Origin: Galeopsis tetrahit
Lineage: Eukaryota; Streptophyta; Magnoliopsida; Lamiales; Lamiaceae
Direction of reading: 5' to 3'
Assembly: GCA_963675135.1 (NCBI GenBank)
Contig: OY776130.1
Location: 64,762,867-64,826,866 of the forward strand
DNA: 64,000 nucleotides
Shown here: piece by piece, positions 1-11,476 of the stretch
Numbering within the stretch: position 1 is the stretch's first letter
How the letters are laid out: the number at the start of each line of letters is the position of its first letter
Notes under the pieces: generated by a model
What the model saw: the letters and a program-made list of their open reading frames with translations, nothing else
The model's database searches: none
What the model was told of the DNA's origin: nothing
Position numbers and translations under genes: made by a program

Positions 1-449
1 TTTTTTGACATTTTATATAAATGAAGGAAGTAGTATAACTTTTTTATAAAAAAATAATTTCAATCAACAATAATATAATAATCTTACTTAATAATAATAT
101 AATTTTATTTAATTTTTACATTAATTTAAAATAAAAACTAAGTAAGGTGTTCTCACTCACTAACCCCACCACCCCCCTGACCCCACCAATTATTATTTTA
201 ATTATTATTTTAATTTTAATCAAAACAAAAATTCACAGGTCAGTTGAGTAACCACACATTCGCACACTACAGCTACCTCCCATGGGCCCTCCCATGGAAG
301 AAGAAAGTGCTTCTTCCTCACACTCTACGCCACTCCCACTTCTTCCCCGTGACAACATTCCACCCGTGATACATTCCACTTTCCCAATTCCTCCACTACC
401 TTCCAAAATTAACTCTTAATTACCTTAATCTTCTCAAGATTTTGTAATT
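1..449. other. Upstream region of the first pectinesterase gene
   Basis: The first 240 bases are very AT-rich with runs of A and T and show nothing recognisable. From about 240 the base composition becomes more balanced and pyrimidine-rich, as expected for a plant promoter and 5' leader running into the ATG at 450. I see no convincing TATA box at a fixed distance, so no transcription start is proposed. Confidence 0.4.
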
Positions 450-2669
450 ATGCAGCAAAGAAGACCTATAAAGCCCCCACCCCCACTCCATTTACCCTCT
501 CCCAAGCAATTCCACAATCTCAAATCCGTCTACCTTGCAATGGCGGCTCTTCTTTCCTTCGCCCTCCTCACCCTTCTCCTCTTCTTCACCACTTTTTCCC
601 CCTCCGCCGCCCGCCGTCACGCCCATCACGGCCGCCCGGCCTCCGACGCCGCCTCCGCCATTGTTCCCGAGGTTTGCAAGGCCTCACCCGATCCTCCCAC
701 CTGCCAATCATCCTTATCCCACCTGCCCCCAGACGCCACCGTTTTGCAAGCAATCCAATCGGCAATTGGGGTCTCCTCCGACAATCTTAAATCGGGTCGG
801 GCCATGGTTCAGAATATTCTAGATTCATCCTCCGCGAATCAGAACCGTTCCGCCGCCGCCAAAACTTGCCTCGAATTGCTGAATTATTCCAAGTATCGGA
901 CCGATTCGGCGAGCGACGCTCTGGCACGTGGGAAGAACAAGGACGCACGTGCATGGATGAGCGCGGCGTTGGTCTACCAGTACGACTCTTGGTCAGCGCT
1001 CAAGTATGTGAACGACACCTCCCTCGTCGGCCAAACCATGGCCTTCTTCAACTCTTCTGTAATCACCTCCACCGCCAACGCTCTCGGAATGATGGTGAAT
1101 TACGATAATTTCGGCGACAAAACCGGGTCCTGGGGCATACCCAAGACTGAGCGTGACGGTTTCTGGGAATCCGGGTCCACCGATTCCGGATCCGGGTCAA
1201 CGGGCGGCGTGCCATCGGGACTGAAGGCCGATGTGACGGTGTGCAAGGGCGGCAATGGGTGCGATTACGGGACGGTTCAGAAGGCGGTTGATGCTGCCCC
1301 GGAAAACGCCGGGTCGGGTAACCGGTTCGTGATATGGATCAAGGCAGGGATTTATGAGGAAACGGTTAGGGTACCCCTGGAGAAGAAGAATGTGGTGTTC
1401 TTGGGGGACGGCATGGGCAAAACGGTCATTACAGGGTCCATGAATGTGGGCCAGCAGGGTGTATCTACCTACAATTCCGCTACAGTCGGTAAGTTCTTTC
1501 TGCAATTGCATTTGCTAATGAAGTTTTACATACTTGTGATTGTTCATTATGATTAGTGGCATTAGCTAGAAATTGGTATTTGATAGTTTTTAGGGCTTTT
1601 GATAAATATTTGGAAATGCTGGTGAAGTTGATTTAGGAATTAGAATTTGGGGGCAAAGGGTTTATTTGATTTAGTTCTAAAAGGAATTAATATACCAGAA
1701 TTAATTCCCAACCTCTAGAAGTTGATGAGACGAAATTCTTTCATGGTATCAGACGCCCCCACTCGTCGGCCTCCTCCCCTTCGTTGGACTTCTCTACAAG
1801 TTTGGACTTTTTAGATGAGACGAATTCTTTCAAGTTCTATCATAAAACTTGAGAAAACGACTTTTAGATGAGGAGACTGAATTCTTTTAAATTAGTTGTG
1901 GATTACATTACAGTGATATCATTTAGGCTTTGTAACAAATTCTTTGTTATTATCTAACATTTGAACTTTTGCTATAAAAGGTGTTGTTGGAGATGGATTT
2001 ATGGCTAGTGGTCTCACAATCCAGAACACAGCAGGGCCTGATGCTCATCAAGCAGTAGCTTTTCGATCAGATAGCGATCTTTCCGTGATAGAAAACTGTG
2101 AATTCATTGGCAATCAAGACACACTCTACGCCCACGGCCTGCGTCAGTACTACAAATCATGCCGGATTCAAGGCAATGTGGATTTCATATTTGGAATGTC
2201 AGCTGCATTCTTCCAGGATTGCACAATCCTCATTGCCCCTCGCCAATTAAAACCGGAGAAGGGTGAAACCAATGCTGTTACAGCCCATGGGAGAGTAAAC
2301 CCTGCGCAATCAACGGGCTTTGTCTTCCAAGACTGTGTGATCAACGGCACTGATGCATACAATAGTTTGTATCGTAGCAAGCCCAGTGTGCATAAGAATT
2401 TCCTGGGTAGGCCATGGAAAGAGTATTCAAGGACAGTTTTTATTCGTTGTACTTTGGAGGCTCTTATTAAATCAGATGGCTGGATGCCTTGGAGTGGTGA
2501 TTTTGCTCTAAATACCCTGTATTACGGTGAATTCGAAAGTACGGGGCCTGGATCCGATACCTCTGCTCGAGTAAATTGGAGTAGCCAGATTCCGGCTGAG
2601 CATGTATACTCATACTCAATTCAAAATTTCATTCAAGGCAATGAATGGATTCCTACATCATCACCATGA
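450..2669 (+). CDS. Pectinesterase/pectinesterase inhibitor (type I pectin methylesterase), copy 1
   Basis: The spliced model is 450-1488 joined to 1981-2669, with a GT-AG intron in phase 1, giving 575 residues. The enzyme removes methyl esters from cell-wall homogalacturonan. Residues 27-50 are a hydrophobic signal-anchor. Residues about 73-215 form the PMEI inhibitor domain. The catalytic beta-helix runs from about 258 to the end, with GIYEE (300-304), QAVA (370-373), QD with Asp393 as the expected acid/base, DFIFG with Asp414 as nucleophile, and LGRPW with Arg490. The inhibitor domain has Cys76, Cys85 and Cys140, but the expected fourth cysteine is Ser180; the neighbouring paralogue keeps it. 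No RRLL-type processing site is visible between the two domains. The RDGFWE linker recalls the Arabidopsis PME51/PME64 type, from memory only. The gene lies in tandem with the one at 4870. Family assignment is certain; subfamily is not. Confidence 0.95.
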
Positions 2670-4869
2670 TTTTTGCTATCGCAGATGTGTGATGGTATAT
2701 TGTAATCGTTAAATAATTACTACTGTAGTAAAGAAATTCATCATGAATCACAAATTTTGTTTCTCGTTGCCAAATATTATTACTGCAGGGTGAGGTGAGA
2801 CCGTGAGAGTAATTTGTAAGTAGTATAGAAAACTCAAGCTATCTTGCATACCTATATATTTATTGATATTTTAAAAAATTTGTTTATAAATATTGTAAAC
2901 ATATTTTTATTTTCCAATATCTATATTGGTGACTATATTGATGATTATGAAAATTGAATATATATTATTGAGAATATTTTTTTTGTGAAAAATAATAGTA
3001 TTAGTAGAGTCGTTTCACCGTAAGTTTTCATTTTTCTTTTATTAATATTTTATAATAAGTTTCTCATTCCATTTTTTTGTATATTTTTTTTTTTATATCT
3101 ATTATTTTATTATATTTTATCTCATACTTATTTATTATTTTATATCTCAACATCATATCAACACTAAAAAAAATAAAAAAATTATAGTGGTACGGATGTA
3201 GTTTATGAGTTTTCGTTAGATACTCTATTATTGCTCCAATACTAAATTATGGAGTAGTATATGTGTTAATGTGTGTTGGGAGATTATATGGGTTGAGAAA
3301 GGTGATTGATGGTGAAGGAATTAAAAAATCAGCAAAAGAGGAACTTATTTTGATGTAATGGAATCTGCAACGAAATAGTTGGTCAATTCAAAAACCAATT
3401 TAAACTTGTTAATCAACTCCCACCACTTACCCAGTCTCTAATGAAATACCCCTCACTAACCACACAAAAATTATACTCCATGATTAACTAAGACTGTTCC
3501 GAATAAGTTGTTCCTTAAGTCGGATATCTAAACATTTATAAAAAAAAAACTAAGACCCGTGTCCCATGTGAATGCGACTTTAATTCAATAAAAAACCACG
3601 GGCTGGCCCCACATATTCTCATAACCCCAAACCCACGGTTGATTAAGTTGAGGTTCTGCCCCCATCAAGTGGCGGACTTTTGTCAGTTTTGGAGTGTTTT
3701 GTCAACTTTACAGGTTATTCTCTTCGTTCCCTACTCGATGACATAAAATTATTGAACACGAATTTTAATGAATTAATTATTTATTACCATTAGGAAAGAT
3801 AATGTGAGGATAGTAAAGACTTTTAACTTTACAAATAAATAAAATTACTTACAATAATAAAATAGTGACATTTGTTATAATATTATGATGTTTAAAGAAA
3901 ATTGTTTGAAAATGTTTTTACTATTTTAAATAGTGTGTCATCAAGTAAAGGACACCTAAAATGGTAAAATTGGCCGAAACTTTATTTATTTATTTTTATT
4001 AGTATTTAATGTACTATGTTGTTTATGAAATTAAAATAAGTGAATAATGAAAATTTGGTCATTTAATAATTATTTTTTCTACCACCACATCCATTAAGAG
4101 GGAGTTTTGTGTGGCCTAATTTTAAAATATAAAATATGTAAAATCATGAGTTTAAGAATCATACAATATATACGTGCGAGAACCTATCTCATATATGCTT
4201 TTGTCCTTAATTAATTAACATAAATTCAAAATTATGAGAAAATTATGAAATGAAATAGGAGTAAAATAAGAATATTTCAAATACAGTAATAAAGATTGGA
4301 ATGAGACTACGAGTATACGGAGTATCATGTAGTAAGATACAACTTGGTACATGTGATAGAGCAAATTTTGTTAATTTTTTCATAAATTTTGAAAAGCAAT
4401 TTTTTATTTCTACTAATTATTTTAATAGTGTCTATCACCTCAAAATTTAAAAAAAATTACAAGAAAAAAAAATGAAGTTGTGTAATATAAGTTGTTGACT
4501 AAGTCTAAGTGTATATTTGACCTCAAAACTAGGGATGATAATGAATTGGGTCGAGTATCTAGATACCCGGACCTGATCAGTTTTACTACTGGTCCTAGTT
4601 TGATTGACCTGCTCGGATCACGGGGCGGATGACCCATTATAAATTAAAAAACCCGCCTACTCTAATGTCCATTTTGTCAGCATCCCTTTTCGTCCCATAC
4701 TGAGCGTGCGTCGTTATCATCTCAAACGCGTTGTATGTAGCCCTACCCATACCCAGTTTTTCAACCAACGCCATTGTCACCGACATTAATTGCAGAAAAC
4801 GTCAAATTCTGATGTTGCCATTTGCCCCTGTATTTACGTTTACGCTGACAAATTCCTGCATTGGAGATA
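2670..4869. other. Intergenic region between the two pectinesterase genes
   Basis: This AT-rich spacer of 2.2 kb has no credible gene. It contains a degenerate inverted-end repeat near 3729-3951, listed separately. The last 200 bases before the next gene become richer in C and T, as a promoter or leader would. The one short open frame on the minus strand near 4440-4637 shows no domain and is not treated as a gene. Confidence 0.5.
3729..3951. repeat. Possible degenerate MITE with inverted ends
   Basis: The left end (3729-3744, CCTACTCGATGACATA) resembles the reverse complement of the right end (3931-3951), sharing CTTGATGACA/CTCGATGACA. The interior is AT-rich and non-coding. Size and composition fit a decayed Stowaway-type MITE, but no clean target duplication is visible, so the call is weak. 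Confidence 0.3.
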
Positions 4870-7630
4870 ATGACGTTAACAGATCCACCCATCGATTCTT
4901 CTTCCTCCCCCATATTGTCCTCTTCCCCAAACCCCAACAAATTTCACAATCTCAGATTAATTTTCATTTTAATGGGGGTTATTTTTTTGGCTCTCCTCTC
5001 TCTCATTACCTTCTTCGCCGTCTCCGGCGGTTCCCGCCGCCAATTATCGGACAATCGTCCACCTGAAATTATTATTCATGAGGTTTGCAAGGCCTCCCGC
5101 GACCCTCCCACGTGCCAATCCTCGTTATCCATCTCGAACCACGTGGCTACCGGCGCCACCATTTCTCAGGCTGTGCAATCCGCCGTGAAGGTTTCCTCTA
5201 AGAACCTCGATAACGGCCGGAAAATGGTGCAGGATATCCTGGACGAGGCCGCAGGGAATCAGACCCGCTCTGACATGGCAAAAACGTGCCTGGAGTTTCT
5301 AGGGTACTCGGCGTACCGGTTGAATCAGGTGGCTGACGCTCTGCCACGTGGCGAAATCGGAGACGCGCGTGCATGGATGAGCGCGGCCATGGCCTACCAG
5401 TACGGATGCCACGCGGGGCTGAAGACCGTGAACCACACGCGCCTGGTGATTGACACGGTGGCCTTTTTCAACTCTTCTCTAGTTCCGTCGAGCATGGATG
5501 CGCTAGCAATGATGGCGAATTATGATTATTTTGGTGACGAAACGGAGTCGTGGGCCCCGCCGAAGACGGAGCGGGATGGGTTTTGGAAGGAGGATTCAAG
5601 TTGTTCGACTCTTAACGGCGGTGTCCCGGCAGGGCTGAAGGCGAACGTGACGGTGTGCGGCGGCGGCGGGGGGTGCGATTATGAGAGGGTGCAGGAGGCT
5701 GTGAATGCAGCTCCGGATAACCCCGGGTCGGGTATCCGGTTTGTGATATGGATCAAGACTGGGGTTTATGAGGAAACGGTTCGGATCCCCATTGAAAAGA
5801 GGAATGTGGTGTTTTTGGGAGATGGAATGGGCAAAACGGTCATTACAGGTTCTATGAATTTTGGCCTGCAGAAAATCAACACCTACAACACCGCCACTGT
5901 CGGTAAGCCCATTATGAATATGAATATATATATAGAGTAGTTTTTTTTGGCTCTAATATCACATGGTGTGTTTGTTTTATGCTGCAATACAATACACATG
6001 CAATCTATAATTGAATATGAAAATTGGTAATGATGATTACGATCATGTGCTAATTATCCTAATTTATCAAATGGAAATGAAAATGAGCATGTATCATTCT
6101 CATCCTAATTCACTATCAATGATTCTTATTACTATTTCTCTTGAAAAAATTGAACCAATTCTTAAGCATTTTATTAGAATTTATGCTAGGAAAATCAATA
6201 TAAATTGATTCTACACCTCTTTATATTCATTTTTACCACTGTTTTAATGTCTTATGCCCCGTGCTTTCCTTCCGTCGAATTCACCATACTGTATATTAGA
6301 AGTGAATTAGCAGAGACATGCACTAACTTTTACTTGTGCTACTTGTTAGTTAAATATCTTGAGAATGGGGCTGCTTGATGTGAAGAGTATATAGCATTGA
6401 AGCCTGCTTTCCACATTTTTTGTAATATTTGACCATGTAGCACTCCAAATTAAAAAGATAAATGGAAAATAAGAGAGGTTTGCAATTAATTATTTGAATG
6501 CTGTTATAAGTTTTTTCTCTTTTATTGGGTGATTCAATTTGGAGCATCCATGAGACGGTCGATCTCACACGAGAATTTTTCAAGAAAATAGTAGATCTTG
6601 TGTGAGAGATGGATCAAGCATTGCACAAATCAACATTGTCTGGGTACTTGCTCACTTAAAGTGTAATCCATGAAACAGTCTCACACGAATTTTTGTATTT
6701 TGATTAATGTCAAAAGCTAGTTAACTTTCTCTTTTAGCTTTGTTTTGACATAGCCTGATCTTCTTTTAGAAGATTCCCATTGATTCCAATTGATTCTTGC
6801 TCTTGTTTTCTCGTTTTAGTCTGATAATTTCTGAATTTTGCATTGTACCAATTGTGTGTGTATACAGGGATCATACAAAAGAGTTCTTTTTAAGTATCCA
6901 ATTATCTGTCATCTAACACTTGATTAACTTCTGATAAAAAAAAGGTGTTACCGGCGATGGATTTATGGCTAGCAATCTCACTATCCAGAACACAGCAGAG
7001 GCCGGTGGTAATCAAGCAGTAGCTTTCCGATCAGACAGCGATCTTTCCATAATAGAAAACTGTGAATTCATTGGCAACCAAGACACCCTCTATGCCCACA
7101 GCTTACGCCAATACTACAAATCATGCCGTATCCAAGGCAACATTGATTTCATATTCGGTCAATCAGCTGCCTTCTTTCAAGATTGCCTCATCCTAGTCGC
7201 CCCTCGTCAGTCTGAACCAGAGAAGGGCGACAACAGTGCAGTTACTGCCCATGGCAGAATCGATCCTGCCCAGGCCACAGGCTTCGTCTTTCAAAACTGT
7301 GTCATCAATGGCACTGATTCGTACATGGCGTTGTACTCTGAAAACCCCAGTGTACATAAAACCTACCTGGGAAGGCCATGGAAAGAGTTCTCAAGAACAG
7401 TTTTTGTCAATTGTACGTTGGAGGCTCTTATCATGCCAGATGGATGGATGCCTTGGAACGGTGATTTTGCATTGAAGACCCTGTACTATGGTGAATTTGA
7501 AAATACGGGGCCTGGATCGTCTACAGCCGCACGTGTAAATTGGAGTAGCCTAATTCCGCCGGAACATGTTTGCTCCTATTCTCTTCAGAATTTTATCCAA
7601 GGAGATGAGTGGGTTCTAACACCTTCTTGA
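4870..7630 (+). CDS. Pectinesterase/pectinesterase inhibitor (type I pectin methylesterase), copy 2
   Basis: The spliced model is 4870-5902 joined to 6945-7630, giving 572 residues. The frame is open from a TTG at 4861, but the first ATG is at 4870 (MTLTDPP), which is chosen as start. The layout matches the upstream paralogue: an N-terminal hydrophobic anchor (residues about 30-52), a PMEI domain with all four expected cysteines (VCKASRDPPTC, KTCLEF and YQYGC), then the PME catalytic domain with GVYEE, QAVA, QD (Asp391), DFIFG (Asp412) and LGRPW (Arg488). The intron splits the same glycine codon in the same ATVG context as in copy 1, so the two genes arose by tandem duplication. The intron here is about 1.0 kb against 0.5 kb in copy 1. 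No RRLL-type cleavage motif is visible. The product is expected in the secretory pathway and cell wall. Confidence 0.95.
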
Positions 7631-8615
7631 TCACCTGTATATTACCATGATGTGAGTTAGAAGTAGATATATCATCGTGTTTGTAATTGTAATTAATAGC
7701 AAAAGTAATTCGAAAATTAAGTAGCTCAAAATGGTCACCGATTGAAAGAAGAGAGGAAGTATGTTCAGCTTCTTTCATTGATGCAGGGGAGGTTTGCAAA
7801 AAGACATTATCAATTATAATTTTACCTCTTTTAACTTTTGAAAATGCCAATTTTTCATAAATTATTACAAGTAAATGGAGTACAATTTTTTTAAAATGTT
7901 AAAATATTGTGCTCGAATTATTCTTTTCTTTTGACTAGGTAAAAAAGAATTTTCTACGGTCATGAAGGGTGATCGGCCTTTCTGACAACAGAAAATAAAT
8001 TAAAAATTGACACCTCATTTATATTTGCTATAATGCATCTAGCTTCACCATCAAAATAAAATAAATTACATTCTATGTGTACCTCCACTTAAATAGTTAA
8101 ATTAGAAGAATTGATTCAAAAATGAACTACATATCCATAAAAACATCTTGAAAAATCAATACTTCCTTTTGTTTATTTACCTATTAACTGAGTATTTATT
8201 TTTATTTTAGATTAATTGATGAGTTTCTCCCAAAAAAAAGAGAGAGTGAAGTTAGGGAAAAAAAATAGGATGGGGTCTATGGGAGAGCACTTAAGACATA
8301 AACAACTCGACTGTACTCAAACCCAAGGGATAAAAAGTTTGTTTTTTTATCGTAATTTATTTAGTGTTTATTTTTTGTTTCAATAAATTTAACCATTTCA
8401 TTTTATCCAATAACTTAATTAATGATCCAATTTTTGTTAGAAAAACAAAAACAGCATTGTTTTATCTCACACAATCACCTGTTGTTTAATCTCACACATT
8501 AATCACCTGCCTGATACAATTTGAGGTTTTTCGGGTCCACGTTTAACGTGAACATTGAGTGGTATTTTTATTTCGATTATACATCACAATTATTGGAATT
8601 GAAAATAATAAATAT
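7631..8615. other. Intergenic region downstream of the second pectinesterase gene
   Basis: This stretch is AT-rich and non-coding with homopolymer runs. I see no gene, RNA or well-bounded element. The first 100-200 bases are presumably 3' untranslated sequence. Confidence 0.4.
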
Positions 8616-9010
8616 TTTGGCCTTGTCTAATTTGGGATTGATCATTTCCAATTCAATCTCTCTCAATTAAAATATCAATTTTTGAATACAATATATTTAC
8701 ACACCTATTTTTATACAATCACATCATCCTTTTCCTTTTTAATTTCATTTTCTATCATACTTTTCTTTTACACCCATTCTTCCTTCTACTCTATTTCCAC
8801 ACACTCATCGTTTCTTCTATTATTTTTTTACACACTAATAAAATATTACAACATCACTTTGATTTGACATAAAAAGTACACCCACCTTTACTTTTCAATC
8901 TCTATTTAGACATATTTTAAATCCAATTACTAGGAGTATTTGTTAATTACCCCAATATATCCACTTTATTCAATTTCAACTCAATCCACAACATTTTTAA
9001 CCCATCGTTA
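8616..9010. repeat. Diverged MITE related to the element at 17147
   Basis: The sequence starts with a TTTGGGATTG motif and is followed by C/T-rich DNA containing CACCTATTTTTATACAATCA and, further on, AATAAAATATTACAACATCAC. The same two blocks, in the same order, occur in the better preserved MITE at 17147-17567, so this is an older relative. The outer right end is eroded and the boundary is approximate. Confidence 0.45.
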
Positions 9011-9072
9011 TGTTATGTGATAGTTCTTTATAACACCCCTAATTATTTTGGTTATACACTTTTTATATACCC

Positions 9073-9088
9073 AAACACAAGCTCTAAT
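9073..9088. repeat. Left target site duplication of the LINE
   Basis: AAACACAAGCTCTAAT here matches AAACACAAGCACTAAT at 10892-10907 at 15 of 16 positions. The two copies bracket LINE-coding sequence on the left and a poly(A) tail on the right, the expected footprint of target-primed reverse transcription. Confidence 0.8.
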
Positions 9089-10891
9089 CCCTATTTTGTT
9101 TGGCAATCACTTGTATGGAGTAGGAATATGTTGGAACAAGGTGTTCGATGGAGAATTGAAAATGGGACTAGAGTCCATATTTTTAAAATGGGTACATTGG
9201 ATCCAGGATTGCAAGTGCTTCCACAGTGAACAGGTTTTTGCTTATTCTTAGTGGGTGTTTGCAAACAAAACTATGTGCTTAAAAGCACTTCTTCTTTAAA
9301 TAGAATCACTTTTGAAGTGTTTGTAAACACAAGTAAGTGATTAAATTAATTACTTAAAAGCATTTTTAGTCAAGCACCCCTCCCCATGCTTCTAACAACT
9401 TCTAAGTGCTTCTAATCATTACACTCACTAATTTTACAATTTTGTCCTCACAATTTAAATAATATTTTATTTTTACCCATTATTTATTCAAATGTAATAA
9501 GGGTGTTTTTTGTAAAATTATAAAAAAAGTGATTTGAATGACATACACCACAACATTTAAAAAATTGATTAGAAGTGCTTATTTTTAAAACACTATCTAC
9601 TTTCAATTTTACTACAAAAATCAACTTTAATCACTTTAAATCAACTACAATTGTTTACAAACACACCCTTATAATGGAATGTACCTCTTATTCATAAGGC
9701 TTTTCTTCCCTTAGAAGTTGCAACTATTCTCAACGTTCCATCGATTGGTCATGATGTTGTTGATCAACGTTATTGGCCAGCTTCCTCCACTGGGCAATAT
9801 TCTGTAGCCTCGGGGTATGCTTTGACAATAGATCTGGAGCAAAAACAGGAGCTTATTCACAAGTCAGGCCACTCTCATCAAACAGCTCTACAAGGTTTGC
9901 ATAAGTTTGTTTGGAAACTTAAAATGCCTCCAAATATTAGAATTTTTGGCTGAAGACTACTTAAAGATATCATTCTCATTGAATGTAACCTTATTAGCCA
10001 TCATGTTCCTATTTCTCCTTCTTGCATTTGCTATGGTGGCTCCAGAATTGATTCCATACATATGTTTTTTCTCTATCCATTCGTAAAAAAAAAGTTTGAA
10101 AAAATTATAATCTTTGGGATAGTTTGAAAAATCTGCTTCAAAGTAGTATCATTGATTTTCTGTTTGCCATTCAGGAGAAGTTTGAAATGGACAGATCACA
10201 GATTTATGGTGATTATTATTATACTATGGGCTGTTTGGAAGGAACGTTGTAACTGAACCCATTATGCAAACAAAACTCTTAAAAAGCAAGTCATGTTTTT
10301 GACTAATGTGGATTGGGCCATCCATTATTGGAATGATTTTCAAGAATCTGGAGTTGTTTCATCCCCTCAAAAGGGATAATTTCTTCCCCCCATAATAGCC
10401 AGGCCTCATTTGTTATTCTCCGATGCGGCATTTGATGTGGAAAATGGTTTTTTTGCAACCAACTATGCTTTGCTTGATCATAATAATTCTATTATTTCGG
10501 CTGGGTGTAGAAAGATAGATAATCCGAGATCGATTGTTTTTGCAGAACTTATGGCAATGGAAATTGGGCTTCAAAGATGCATCAATTTTAATCTTAAAAT
10601 TAATGGTATTTGAATGGACTCCAGTATTGCCATTAATGCTATTAGATCTGATATTATTCTGGACGGGTTTGAAAACTCCATAGTCATCCATATTAAAAGT
10701 ATGCTGAAAACTATTCTAGTGTTGGATTGTCAACATATTTCACGCCTTCAGAATGGAGTTGCCCATAATCTTGCATAGTTTGCTCGACACTCCTCAACAC
10801 CTCAAGATTGGTTTGAAGAGAATATCCCACAATATATCAAGGAAATGTTTTAATTTTCTTAAGCCCATTGTCTCAAAAAAAAAAAAAAAAA
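9089..10891 (+). mobile_element. 5'-truncated L1-like non-LTR retrotransposon (LINE), interrupted by a MITE
   Basis: Only the 3' end of a plant LINE ORF2 remains, in decayed frames. From 9089 a reading frame gives a WxSLxWxRxxLxxGxRWxIxNG block. After the nested MITE it resumes with the zf-RVT type block YSVASGY and WKLKMPPNIRIF near 9800-9950. An RNase H-like domain follows at about 10407-10850 (LLFSDAAFD, FAELMAMEIGL). The frames carry stops, for example a TGA in IFG*RLLKD where the family has Trp. The element ends in an A-run of about 20 bases (10875-10894, merging with the right target duplication). The 5' truncation, poly(A) and 16-bp duplications all agree. It is not functional. Confidence 0.85.
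9251..9668. mobile_element. PIF/Harbinger-type (Tourist-like) MITE nested in the LINE
   Basis: This 418-bp element starts GTGGGTGTTTGCAAAC and ends in ACAAACACACCC, giving imperfect terminal inverted repeats. It is flanked by TTA on both sides (9248-9250 and 9669-9671), the 3-bp TWA target typical of the superfamily. LINE coding sequence continues on both sides, so it inserted into the LINE. A near-identical copy sits at 61621-62018. There is no coding capacity. Confidence 0.85.
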
Positions 10892-10907
10892 AAACACAAG
10901 CACTAAT
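10892..10907. repeat. Right target site duplication of the LINE
   Basis: This follows directly on the poly(A) tail and matches the copy at 9073-9088 with one mismatch (A for T in the middle). Confidence 0.8.
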
Positions 10908-11476
10908 AAATCGATCCATTTATTTTTTTAGAGAAAAGAATCAATGCCTATTAAAAGTTTGGTTTTTCGATTTTGTACCGAAACTAAACCGAGGGGTTCG
11001 GTTCGATTGATTTTGGTTGATAACATTCGATTAAATCAATTATTAAAATTCGGTAATTGATCCGACCACATCGATTTTCTTCATAATTCGGTTCAATTTT
11101 TAATTTTGTATATACTCCCTCTGTTTACTTACTGTATATGCTTCAAGTTTTCTCAGTTTTGATAAAAAAAGACCGAACCGACTTAATGCTTGCCTTTTCA
11201 CTGTGACCTATTATCAAAATGGTAGGGTAGTTACAAATACAATAAATAAATAAAATATAAAGTGCTAAAAGCTAAAAAGTGAAAGCAACATTCCGGATCG
11301 CAAAAAAGAGTGAGAAAGCTAACCCCCGGCAGCCACAGTCGCCGGAAATTCTTTCCTCTGCTCTTACTCAGCTTACCTTTCGCATTTCCTCAGCCTATTT
11401 ATACTCTTGAGCTTCTGGTTGCAGGAATTTTGGTTAATTTTAATAAAGTAGGGTTTTTGAAAATTGATTTACTGAT
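10908..11476. other. Promoter and 5' leader region of the DEG7-like gene
   Basis: The first half holds low-complexity GGTTCGGTTCGATT-type sequence and a solitary Stowaway-like end (TACTCCCTCTGT, near 11115). From about 11290 the sequence becomes less AT-rich and pyrimidine-rich, typical of a plant 5' untranslated region, and runs into the ATG at 11477. No fixed promoter element is assigned. Confidence 0.4.

Noticed and set aside
535..822. Proline-rich frame overlapping the first pectinesterase exon
   Set aside because: It is a shadow in another frame of a clear pectinesterase exon.
4861..4869. Start of the second pectinesterase at 4861
   Set aside because: That codon is TTG. The first ATG in frame is at 4870 and is the normal choice for a nuclear gene.
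11111..11140. A Stowaway MITE upstream of the DEG7-like gene
   Set aside because: Only one end-like motif (TACTCCCTCTGT) is present, with no inverse partner or TA-bounded element nearby.
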